Assembly (NCBI GenBank): GCA_963580285.1 | Contig: OY757026.1 | Location: forward strand, 89,440,651 to 89,504,650 | DNA: 64,000 bases | Source of the DNA: Lucinisca nassula | Taxonomy: Eukaryota > Mollusca > Bivalvia > Lucinida > Lucinidae | Direction: 5' to 3' | Part shown: piece by piece, positions 19,781 to 28,481 of the stretch | How the letters are laid out: each line of letters starts with the position of its first letter | How positions within the stretch are numbered: the first letter of the stretch is position 1 | Program-made: the position numbers and the translations under genes | The notes under the pieces: generated by a model | Seen by the model: only the letters and a program-made list of their open reading frames with translations | Told to the model about the DNA's origin: nothing | Databases searched by the model: none

Positions 19781-20622
19781 CTACGTAGTATGACCCATCT
19801 TCTTTCTTATGAATGTTTTCATTGCTCTAAAAGGAACTCATTTTTGATTTTCATTTGCCTTCACTGCAGCTGGTGTTGTGCCGTGTGGCGGCCTTAAAAC
19901 GTCTCCCCGTACATCAACCATAGTGCAGTTTATATTTTACTTTTGGTCCTTTGAGATCAGCGTGAATATTCTTAGAAATCGGAAATAAATTATTGGTTTA
20001 GAATCATATTCTAGACAGGTTTTTAATTATTTGGACCCCATTTTGATTTATATCAGTATTTGAATTGACTGCCTATTCGAAATTCGCAAAATTGCAGTAT
20101 GTTTCCTCTGGCTTTCTTTGCCGAATCATTACAGGGTCACTGAAGAGGCTTTATTAGCCGAAACTACGTAGTATGACCCATCTTCTTTCTTATGAATGTT
20201 TTCATTGCTCTTAAAGGAACTCATTTTTGATTTTCATTTGCCTTCACTGCAGCTGGTGTTGTGCCGTGTGGCGGCCTTAAAACGTCTCCCCGTACATCAA
20301 CCATAGTGCAGTTTATATTTTACTTTTGGTGCTTTGAGATCAGCGTGAATATTCTAGAAATCGGAAATAAATTATTGGTTTAGACTCATATTATAGACAG
20401 GTTTTTAATTATTTGGACCCCATTTTGATTTATATCAGTATTTGAATTGACTGCCTATTCGAAATTCGCAAAATTGCAGTATGTTTCCTCTGGCTTTCTT
20501 TGCCGAATCATTACAGGGTCACTGAAGAGGCTTTATTAGCCGAAACTACGTAGTATGACCCATCTTCTTTCTTATGAACGTTTTCATTGCTCTTAAAGGA
20601 ACTCATTTTTGATTTTCATTTA
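19781..20622 (+). repeat. tandem repeat, 382-bp unit, 2.2 copies
   Basis: CTACGTAGTATGACCCATCT starts at 19781, 20164 and 20546. Between starts the units are almost identical (GGTGTTGTGCCGTGTGGCGG, TTGAATTGACTGCCTATTCG). The third copy stops after about 77 bases. Non-coding. Confidence 0.9.
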
Positions 20623-20725
20623 CAAGGAAGACAACTCTCGGGATTTCCTGTTTGCTTTCCTGTAAAAAAGCCCCTTTTGCTCATGGCAAAGCGGGTCTTG
20701 TTTTAAAGTTTTCCTCGCCGAAAAA

Positions 20726-20792
20726 GGGGTCTACTCTTAAAGGAAAGAATTTGCTCCTGTGGAGCAAATTCTTTCCTTTAAGAGCAAACCCC
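20726..20792. repeat. perfect 24-bp stem hairpin
   Basis: CTCTTAAAGGAAAGAATTTG plus CTCC (20734-20757) pairs exactly with 20761-20784 around a 3-base TGT loop. Outer GGGGT and ACCCC extend it after a short mismatch. Degenerate half copies lie at about 20840-20875 and 23460-23510, so it is probably a MITE remnant rather than a terminator. Confidence 0.8.
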
Positions 20793-21042
20793 TAAATTAA
20801 TATAAAAAAAGCAAATATTTTTGTATGAGTTACCTATCCTCAGGAGCAAATTATTTTCTTTAAGAGTAGGACGAGACAATTATATTTGAAAGATTTGTTC
20901 ATCGATTTCCGAATTGCGCGCGTACAAAACGTTTTTACAAGTTCCCATCATATATTCGATCGAACTATTAAATGATCCGAATTTATATCTTGCGAACAGC
21001 TGTTGAAAATGACATCGAACAGTTTATGGTTACTCAGCAATA

Positions 21043-21382
21043 CACCTGTGGACACAAAAGCGTTCAAACTTTGATGAGCTTCATTTCATTCTGACTTGAT
21101 ACATCATTCAATATATCCTAACATCCTATCAGTCAAATGCCAAACAGAAATAAATTCAAAACACAAGGTGGTGTACATTTCATTGCTGTCTCCTGCACTG
21201 TCCAATCAAAATACATCTCAAATGTCAATCAGAAAGTGTTTTCCAAAATGAGACCAATCAATTGCTTGATCTAGTTTTAGAATTCTTTGATGAATGACAT
21301 TTGCTTGTCAAACTAACTTGATGCAAAGAGATTCATTGAAAGTTATTTCATAAGAGTTTGAACGCTTTTGTGTCCACAGGTG
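21043..21382. mobile_element. Tc1/mariner-like MITE, second copy
   Basis: TA-CACCTGTGGACACAAAAGCG at the left and GTGTCCACAGGTG-TA at the right. Its body is the reverse complement of 18948-19275 with scattered differences. Confidence 0.8.
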
Positions 21383-21650
21383 TAGCTGTAAAAGTTTATT
21401 TGTCTGAACTGGGTGTGCTTTTCTTTGATCTTCTTTTGTTGCTAAGAATGAACATATAAGCCGTATACAGCAAGACCTGCAATTATAAACAAAATCAACA
21501 GTAAGGTTCATGTTACACGAACATAGCAAGTCGCAGCTGCTTTAAGCATGACGATATTTAGGAGTCCTGTTTTCCGGCCGTTAGTCTGTCCGTCAATTCG
21601 TTCGCTTGTCAAAGGCGCCACATAACCATCGGCGGATTTCTTGTTGTTGT

Positions 21651-21664
21651 TTCTTCTTCTTCTT

Positions 21665-21695
<31 letters not shown>

Positions 21696-21711
21696 TTATT
21701 ATTATTATTAT
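21651..21711 (+). repeat. (TTC)n(TTA)n microsatellite
   Basis: About 14 TTC triplets pass directly into about six TTA triplets. Confidence 0.95.
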
Positions 21712-21744
21712 TTATGGGCTTGTAAAAATATTGACGATAAAGTC

Positions 21745-21961
21745 TTAACCCTTAAGATGCCAATTTCAACTATTGTCGTCTGCTTTATTGTCTGCTGGTT
21801 ACTTTAAAAGTTATAGCTGCGAATAGGAGGGGCATTCTGATCAGGGTCCACACTGTTTGCCTCTATGCCAAAATATGTATGAAATTATTGCAAAAGGCGA
21901 GGCCGACGACATAAACCGACGACATTTTGAGATGCAGTTTTTCTTGGCATCTTAAGAGTCA
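21745..21961. mobile_element. TTAA-flanked MITE, second piggyBac-like family
   Basis: TTAACCCTTAAGATGCCAA at the left and TTGGCATCTTAAGAGT at the right form inverted ends. The interior has TTGTCGTCTGCTTTATTGTC and one half of the palindrome module (CTGATCAGGGTCCACACTG). Related to 14610-14849. Confidence 0.7.
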
Positions 21962-22077
21962 GTCTTTAGCCACTTTGGTGTCACAAGTGAAAAGCTAAGC
22001 TTTGCAATGGATAAACGCATGTCGTTACTTCAGGCACGCCGTCTTTTGCCGATCTCAGACTTACGACTTGCTCATTG

Positions 22078-22200
22078 CCCCCGCCCATCATGGCTTGGAG
22101 AAATAGATTTGGTTGAATGATGCTTCCACGCAGAATTGAAACTGACCGCACATGAGCACTGGTAAACCACTTGGAAGGTCTAAGCCTGCCCAGGCAAAGT
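22078..22200 (+). mobile_element. SINE fragment (300-bp family), head half
   Basis: CCCGCCCATCATGGCTTGGA, GATGCTTCCACGCAGAATTG and TAAGCCTGCCCAGGCAAAGT follow the family order, then similarity ends. Confidence 0.75.
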
Positions 22201-22287
22201 ATTGCTCATTTAAGGGAAATAGACGAACCGTCAGGAGACGCAACACTTTTGTCTCTTCTATGAATGAGAGTATTGCTTGTGTGATAT

Positions 22288-22556
22288 GAGGTTTAACGTC
22301 CCCGTCAACATTGTATAGGTCATTTTGGAGACGTTGCTTCCAATTTTGTAGGACTTTTACCCGACATTGAGATGAAATGACATCTCAAGCCCGGTCGCCC
22401 AATGAAACCAACAGGGTTTACAAGCACCACTTTGCCTGGGCAGGCTTAGATCCTCAAGGCTGTTTACCAGTACTCCTGTGCGGTTGGTTTCAGCTCTGCG
22501 TGGAAGCATCATGCAGCCCGTGTTATTTCTTCAAGCCCCGATGGGCGGGGCCGATC
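22288..22556 (-). mobile_element. SINE copy (300-bp family)
   Basis: The plus strand runs GAGGTTTAACGTCCCCGTCA to CCCCGATGGGCGGGGCC in full family order. The first third of a 208-codon open frame (22377-23003) is this SINE read antisense, which shows that frame is not a gene. Confidence 0.8.
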
Positions 22557-22570
22557 AACGAGAGTCTGTC

Positions 22571-23451
22571 TAAGCCCCTCTTACACTCCACGATTGTCCA
22601 AGACTGTCCACGACCAATGGGGACCATGAAAATCGTGGCAAATCGGGGCATACACGGTTCCGATTTCACTACCCTAAGAATACTCGCGACATTGCTACGA
22701 CACTTCTACGAACAATCACGATTGCTGTACGATAATGGAGCCGATTTACAACGATCCTCCACGATCGACCACGATGTCTTACGATACTCTAGGATTCTTC
22801 TACGACTGCACTACGATTGCTTCAAGATATCAGACGATCATACACGATTTCTCACGATCCATGCAAGACTGCTCTACGACCAAGGCCGAATTTGCACGAT
22901 GATCAAAGACTCAGTACGATCATGGAGGATTCGACACGATTTATTCACGATTAACCAAGATTTCTCCCGATTCGTCAGGATTTATAACGATCTGGGTATA
23001 TAAAAGTGTTCGTCGGGATAAATCGTGTTAGCGTCGTCATAGATCGTAGTGCATTCTTGGTGAATCTTGCATTGTCGTGAGTAGTCGTCGTGATATCGTA
23101 GTAGATCGTACGGTAGTCGCAACGGAATCGTAGATGCGTCGTAGATGATCTTGTCTCGTCGTAGCTCAGTCGTGGTAGAATTCAGTCACGATTATTCACG
23201 ATTGGCCACGATTACCATGACGACGGCTCACGATTTCTCTACGACCGCTCTACGATTTGAAAAATGATGCCGACTCGTCACGAATGTTTTGAACATGTCC
23301 AAAACAGTCGTGGTCACTCCCGAACTATCACGATCAACCACGATTCCTCAAGATCTCTGCCGACTTCTCTACGACGTTGTTCACGATTTACCACGATTTA
23401 AAAAATCGTGGTGAGTCGTGGCCAAAATCGTGACAGTGTAAGAGCCCCTTA
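22571..23451. mobile_element. 881-bp element built of degenerate CACGATT words
   Basis: The ends are inverted repeats: TAAGCCCCTCTTACACTCCA at the left, and at the right the complement of TAAGGGGCTCTTACACTGTC. Inside, words of the type CACGATT, TACGATC, TACGACC recur about every 10-15 bases. They lie on the plus strand from 22600 to 22995, switch to the complement (ATCGTAG, GTCGTAG) from about 23000 to 23195, then switch back to 23360. No transposase. The long open frame through it follows from the avoidance of stop words. Confidence 0.7.
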
Positions 23452-23454
23452 ATC

Positions 23455-23665
23455 TTAACGATAAGAATTTGCTCCCAAGGAGAAAATTCCATCCTTTAAG
23501 TGTAGACCCCATTTGAGCAAGACATGGATTGAATAAAAAAGGGGGTGGGAGGTGGGGGGGCCAAAGATGACTCCCTTGCTAAAATGGCGCATTTAAAAAT
23601 ATTCTTAAAAGGGCGCTTTACACCCCCTCCACTCCCACCCCCTTCTTCCCCCCCCCCCCCTTCAC
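23455..23665. repeat. G-run/C-run inverted repeat and hairpin remnant
   Basis: GAATTTGCTCCC is a half copy of the hairpin at 20726. Downstream a GGGGGTGGGAGGTGGGGG run (from about 23541) faces CACCCCCTCCACTCCCACCC and a 13-C run (ending 23660), an inverted repeat of about 25 bp per arm. Confidence 0.6.
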
Positions 23666-23900
23666 AAAAGTGAAATAAAATAAAAAATAAATGAATAATA
23701 ATGCCAAAAATTATGACAAACCTTCTCCAACTACATTTTCCTGAGAATAGTAGTAAAACAACGCGTGAGATGGACTTATTATTGATCATCCATCTTCTTT
23801 TGATACTTTCACCCCTATGTAACAGAAGGACTCTTCAATCTTCGGTTTCAGCCATTGTAAATACATGTAGGTGTTTCACATACGTCACTGATTCCGAGTG

Positions 23901-23959
23901 GCAAACGGTAAAGATCCTGATTAAAACAGTCTCATCTGGATCTTTCTACACTGTTTGCA
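23901..23959. repeat. 60-bp palindrome module, diverged
   Basis: GCAAACGGTAAAGATCCTGA faces CATCTGGATCTTTCTACACT and GTTTGC. Confidence 0.65.
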
Positions 23960-24214
23960 TAAATATCTGCACCGGGCTGTAGGGTTGAAAGGATCAAGCT
24001 ATATATGAATAAATGATGGATTTGCTAATTTGATTTTGTGGTTTGAGGCTTCCATAGTATTCTATTATTGACTCATCAAAAGTGTAGTTATGTGCATTCT
24101 GCACGTGAGCCGAGGCGTGACAAAACACACAGGAAGACCTGGACGAAGAGTGACGACTTCGCATCCGAACAGTCTGGTCACATGGTGATGATGATGATGG
24201 TGATTTCGTGTTCA

Positions 24215-24406
24215 ACCCTGCTCTTGCTGAATATTCAGTTTATCCACTCCCATTTTTGACTTTGAACCAATCAGATTACTTGTAATTTATTCCTACAAAT
24301 TCATAAAATTGAATGCCAAGCAGTGTAGATTCTGATTCAGAAGCCATCGGATCTGGATCTATACTGTTTCCAAAGATAGGGGTTGTCGTGAACAGCATGA
24401 TAAGAG
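24215..24406. mobile_element. piggyBac-like MITE, second copy
   Basis: Collinear with 9306-9515: CCCTGCTCTTGCTGAATATT at the left, GAACAGCATGATAAGAG then TTAA (24407-24410) at the right. The left TTAA has decayed to TCAA. The palindrome module lies inside. Confidence 0.75.
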
Positions 24407-24419
24407 TTAACGACGCGTC

Positions 24420-24830
24420 AAGCCTCTTTGTGGGTCATAAGCGTCAAACGGTTAATGGTTTAACGGCATGAAGAATTAGGAGGATATTAAAAGTAAAAAA
24501 AGTCAGAATGATAATGTATAAAAATCTGAAATAGTTAACTCTTATGAAAAAGTCCAATTTCTTTTAAGAATAAAATAATATTATCAACAGGTGCATCTTG
24601 AAACAGTTGTTGCAAGGTGTAAGCTTTGGAATATGAGTTACCTGAGGGTGAAATGTCAACACAGTCAATTGAGATATGTTGAACAGTGAAAGGCTGATCA
24701 CAGCCTACAAACAGTCTGGTCAGATCTTTCGCTATGATACAATGGCAAGTCAATAAGTAACCAGACCATCGTTTCTTGCACACCGGACAAGGAAATCCGT
24801 GATTTTACCCTGGGATAGAAATTATGTTCT
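24420..24830 (-). pseudogene. 3' fragment of a second, Jockey-type LINE
   Basis: The minus strand encodes the C-terminal tail of a non-LTR reverse transcriptase: GCDQPFTVQHISIDCVD, then LQQLF and NNIILFLKEIGL-like NIILFLKEIGLFHKS, with the stop at 24535. Upstream the frame is broken (CPVCKKRW lies in one frame, QETMVWLL in another). The 3' flank GCCGTTAAACCATTAACC and GACGCGTCGTTAA looks like the family's 3' UTR. It faces away from the LINE that follows, which appears to have landed in or beside it. Confidence 0.75.
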
Positions 24831-25938
24831 GACCCTGGTGTTCCAACCCCAAATCGAATATAATCGCGTGTTTGATAAAAAGAAGAAAAGACGAGTAAAA
24901 TCAAAACAGGACAATAATGGACATGTACAATGTGAATCCAAGGTCAAGGATGGGGTGAGTACAAGTCAAGAACAGAGCTCACCAAGTCTTTCGACACTTG
25001 TCAGGATACATTCTGATCCCTACTATACAGGCAACTCACCGGTTATGTCGAACTTTCAGACCTCGCAGCCTATGCAAATGCAAGGAATGATGCAGAGTCC
25101 CATGTCATATCCATATTCCCCACCACCACAAAGCATGATGGCACAGCCATGCCTTCCAACACAAATGCCGGTGAACTATAAACCAGAATGGGCAAATGAA
25201 CTAATTGAAAATGTAAAAATGGTTAAACAAGAAATGGGTAAACTGACTGGCATCGAGAAAACCCTCTCCAGTATAAATCTGAAAGTGACAAATCTTGAGA
25301 CCAAAGTAAATACTATGGAAGCCCAGCTGACTAATTGCGACAAAGCATGTACATTCCTTAGTGAGGAGTATGATAAGCATAAGAAAGAACTAGAGTCAAC
25401 GAAGAAAACTGTAGCTGACCTAAAGAAAAAATGTGGAGATCTCGAAGCAAAAACCTTAGAACATCAAACAGAAAAGGTTAAACTAAATAGAAAGATAATA
25501 GACCTAGAAGCCAGAAGCATGAGAGAGAACCTTGTCTTTCATGGTCTCCCAGAAATTGCAGGAGAAAATTGTGACAATGTCGTAAAAACATTTTGCAGAC
25601 AAAAATTAAATCTGGGCGAGGAAGTAGACAGCATTGTGTTTGACCGAGTCCACAGAATTGGTAGATTAGAAAATCAGAGAGCAGGCAGTACCAGACCGAT
25701 AGTTGCTAAATTTCACAAATATAGCGAACGTGAGAAGGTTCGAGAAATCGGTTATCAGAAACGGGAAGAGTTGAGAGCAGAAAATATGGCCGTTAAAATA
25801 CAGCTTCCATCAGAAGTGCTTGAAAAAAGAAAGCCCTTATACCAAGTATTTGAAAGAGCAAAGAACGAGGGGAATCGAGTAAAATTTGTCCTTGACAAAT
25901 TATACATTAATGGCAGGGAATATATTCCCCCTCAGTAG
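24799..25938 (+). CDS. LINE ORF1, coiled-coil RNA-binding protein (left copy)
   Basis: An open frame of 379 codons from a GTG at 24799, ending at a TAG. The first AUG is at 25045 (residue 83). The sequence before it (KKKKRRVKSK, then SDPYYTGNSP) looks protein-like, so the true start may be lost or upstream. Residues about 90-125 are Met/Pro/Gln-rich. About 130-240 form a long coiled coil. MRENLVFHGLPE (241-252) and DRVHRIG are the ORF1 signature of many animal LINEs, where the protein trimerises and binds the element RNA. It is followed in the same frame by ORF2 after a single stop. Identical in protein to the copy at 58174-59313. Here the element is cut at 26201, so this copy cannot move by itself. 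Confidence 0.85.
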   Translation: MILPWDRNYVLTLVFQPQIEYNRVFDKKKKRRVKSKQDNNGHVQCESKVKDGVSTSQEQSSPSLSTLVRIHSDPYYTGNSPVMSNFQTSQPMQMQGMMQSPMSYPYSPPPQSMMAQPCLPTQMPVNYKPEWANELIENVKMVKQEMGKLTGIEKTLSSINLKVTNLETKVNTMEAQLTNCDKACTFLSEEYDKHKKELESTKKTVADLKKKCGDLEAKTLEHQTEKVKLNRKIIDLEARSMRENLVFHGLPEIAGENCDNVVKTFCRQKLNLGEEVDSIVFDRVHRIGRLENQRAGSTRPIVAKFHKYSEREKVREIGYQKREELRAENMAVKIQLPSEVLEKRKPLYQVFERAKNEGNRVKFVLDKLYINGREYIPPQ

Positions 25939-26201
25939 AGGGGTCGCGAGAAGCAATATTTATCTATTCTTGCGTGGAATGTTTGGGGACTGAAACGAAA
26001 ATTATGTGATATAGACTTCTTGCAGTACATTAGTGGTTTTGATATCCTATTACTCGGCGAAACTTGGTATAACATGAACGATCCATACGATTTTAATATT
26101 GATGGATACGCGTGTGATCATATCTTCGCACGAAAAGCCTATGGTTCAAAATCTGGAAGGTCCAGCGGGGGCATATCTGTATACTACAAATCATATTTAA
26201 A
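25939..26201 (+). pseudogene. LINE ORF2, 5' fragment cut by the satellite array
   Basis: The first 87 codons of ORF2, including the endonuclease words NVWGL and LLLGETW, match 59314-59576 exactly. At 26202 the sequence changes to the first base of the 2,132-bp array. The frame runs on through array sequence for about 41 codons to a stop at 26325, giving a chimeric, non-functional end. Confidence 0.95.
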
Positions 26202-27150
26202 CAGATGCAAACCAATGATGAACATTGTCTTAGAGCAGTACGGTGCGGTGCTCTATTTACGTTTAGAGTTTGACATATCAAAACATCACGTGACTATTAC
26301 ACACGTCACCATTTTGTGGGGTTGAAGCAGACGATCCAAAAACAGCTTCCCAGGTCTCGACAAAATTTAATGTTAATACCTAGATATATTTGAATATTTT
26401 CATACCCAGACAATAACTGATCATACCCCAACCCTCCGCTCAGCTCCGGGTTAGGTCCAGTTAAGACATAATGTGATTTATAACTGAAAATCGTCCTAGA
26501 AGAATGCTGTGTACATCTTGCAGAATCAAAACAACCCGACTTTTGCGTCTATAAAGAAGCCGATTTGGAAGAAAAATAGGGTGAGTAAATAGCATAGAAT
26601 TTCTAACTTTTGGCAAAAGTATACGTTTGTAAAGTAATTCACCGCCTGCTTCCTGTGTCTCGAGACTGGTTATTTCTATAAGAACCTCTAAAAGCATATT
26701 GTTTTAATACTTTTACACGGAAGGGTTATTACAATGACTGCATTGTGGCGACCCGAGGGTTGGGCGCCTGTAAACCGGTTAAGGGTCAATGGTTTGGCTA
26801 TGAATGACTGACAGATAGTCTCTCATTTATGGCTGGATCAACACGGTCCCAAGTCCGTGGTCACAGTGTGCTCATTCAATGATAACTAACATGTCGACAA
26901 ACAAACCATTTTATGCCCAGTCGACATCCAAACCACTGAAAGGGTTGTATTTATCTTGTACGTGTATAATTATATATACTCGAGTCGTCAGGAAGCACGG
27001 TTATACAACATTTATCAACCATGGTTGACCCAATTTGATGTTGTCATTTATATATATGCTGTTCTCAAAGTTGTTTTACTACTTAACTGCGTTTCCAACG
27101 TTGCTTCGACGTTGATTTGACATTGAGTGTATGTTGGATATCATCTGCCT

Positions 27151-27357
27151 GGTATCACTCAGCTATCCCTTATTGAACACATTCATTTTTGTTTCTAGTG
27201 TCCCACAGGGCTCTGTGCTCAGACCCACATTATTCGTTTCCAAAAAGTTACCTTGGTATCACTCAGCTCTCCCTTATTGAACACATTCATTTTTGTTTCT
27301 AGTGTCCCACAGGGCTCTGTGCTCAGACCCACCTTATTAATTTCCAAAAACTACCTT
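27151..27357 (+). repeat. 104-bp direct duplication carrying LINE motif-B debris (in every unit)
   Basis: GGTATCACTCAGCT starts at 27151 and 27255. Both copies translate to SVPQGSVLRPT, a decayed form of the SGVPQGSVLGPxLF motif of non-LTR reverse transcriptases. About 60 bases after the second copy VYFYSDVMYL stands where the catalytic FADD box would be expected. So the array unit contains a dead LINE fragment with an old internal duplication, repeated every 2,132 bp. Confidence 0.6.
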
Positions 27358-28173
27358 GATGTGTTCCTAACCTGACTGGACCGCAGCACATCTCATCATG
27401 GTTCCCCTAATAGGGTGTACTTCTATTCAGATGTTATGTACCTCTTGAAATGTGCATATTTCAAGAATTTTACCTTTAACTCCATACTAATATACAAGTA
27501 CTGTTTATGGCTAACTCATTACCTTAAGACCGGACTGACACCACAGCTCACTACGGCTCCTGTAAAAGGGAGTGCTTGTACTTCGCTAACACCATTGCGA
27601 TACCGGGAGTGCTATTGCACGGGTTATTTTCCAACAAAGCCACCCTTTTTCCTCCAATTTTTATGTAAACAACCTTAGTTATTCCTTCTATTAAACTTCA
27701 GTTTATGAGTTATTATACCTTTTTAAATTTATTTTACGTTTTAGTTACTTTCATTTTATTTATCTATCCATTTCTTCATTAATCTAAGTGCCGAGATGGT
27801 CTTTTTAGTTATGTGTCTCTATCTACTTCCTAACGTTGTAGATTTTCATTTTCCACACTTTTTAGTTTATACAACCAAAGCTTATATACGGCTGGATAGG
27901 CCTAACGGCACTCGAGTTGTAGACTGACCGACATAGACAACGAGACTGATAATAACTTGAGTACTACCCTACCCCTGCACAACCCCTCCACTAACCCTAC
28001 CACCATACCCCTACACACAAAGACCCTACCTGGAGGATTTTAGCATAACTTTCCCCTACTTTGAAATGGCTGACCCCTATCTCAACACTGAATAAATAAT
28101 ACCTCAGTAAACTAAAAGTAGTACGATTAACCAATAATGATACATGGCAGCTGGTATCGAACATGCCTTAAGC

Positions 28174-28333
28174 ATGCAAATGAGTCTAGATAAGTAATAG
28201 AGACCCTGTCAAATACTCACTACAAGTTATACGGCTATTGCATGGGACTGTGTTGTTTGTACAATGGTACGCCACACAGATAGTTTCATGTGGTGGTCGT
28301 GTACACATATACAGCTAAAGCATACTATAAAAA
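28174..28333 (+). promoter_or_regulatory. octamer plus TATA at the unit edge (units 2-11)
   Basis: ATGCAAAT (28174-28181) is a perfect Oct-type octamer. TATAAAAA (28326-28333) follows 145 bases later, directly at the unit border. An octamer about 180 bases and a TATA about 30 bases before a start is the layout of animal small-nuclear-RNA promoters. Unit 1 lacks both because the array begins after this point. Chance occurrence is possible. Confidence 0.3.
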
Positions 28334-28344
28334 CAGATGCAAAC

Positions 28345-28481
28345 CAATGATGAACATTGTCTTAGAGCAGTACGGTGCGGTGCTCTATTTACGTTTAGAG
28401 TTTGACATATCAAAACATCACGTGACTATTACACACGTCACCATTTTGTGGGGTTGAAGCAGACGATCCAAAAACAGCTTC
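28345..28481 (+). ncRNA. candidate small structured RNA, one per array unit (speculative)
   Basis: Downstream of the TATA box lie four short hairpins: CAATG/CATTG (28345-28359), AGAGCA/TGCTCT (28364-28386), GTGAC/GTCAC (28422-28441) and GAAGC/GCTTC (28456-28481). ATTTTGTGG (28443-28451) lies between the last two and resembles an Sm-binding site; its TTTT could equally end a pol III transcript of about 90 bases. It does not match U1, U2, U4, U5, U6 or 5S RNA as I know them. Stems of 5-6 bp can arise by chance. Confidence 0.15.

Larger units (their letters stand above)
15827..26201 (+). repeat. segmental duplication, copy A1 (10,375 bp)
   Basis: Every landmark from 15827 to 26201 recurs at +33,375 (49202-59576) in the same orientation. 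The constant offset at both ends means no net indel. I saw two substitutions: G at 23559 versus A at 56934, and G at 25872 versus A at 59247. The left edge lies inside the glycosyltransferase gene, two residues after its ...RAEV block. The right edge lies inside LINE ORF2, where the 2,132-bp array begins. Confidence 0.95.

Noticed and set aside
22377..23003. 208-codon plus-strand open frame
   Set aside because: Its first third is a SINE read antisense and the rest is CACGATT-word repeat. No protein motif; the frame is open because stop words are rare in the repeat.
24698..24904. 68-codon minus-strand frame overlapping LINE ORF1
   Set aside because: Only a shifted-frame piece of the decayed antisense LINE tail, not a separate gene.
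28150..28200. tRNA B-box-like GGTATCGAAC on the minus strand of the array unit
   Set aside because: Nine or ten bases fit a B-box, but no A-box or cloverleaf can be built around it.
28345..28481. Known snRNA, 5S rRNA or spliced-leader gene in the array
   Set aside because: I compared by eye with the hallmark words of U1, U2, U4, U5, U6 and 5S and found none. Kept only as a speculative unnamed RNA.
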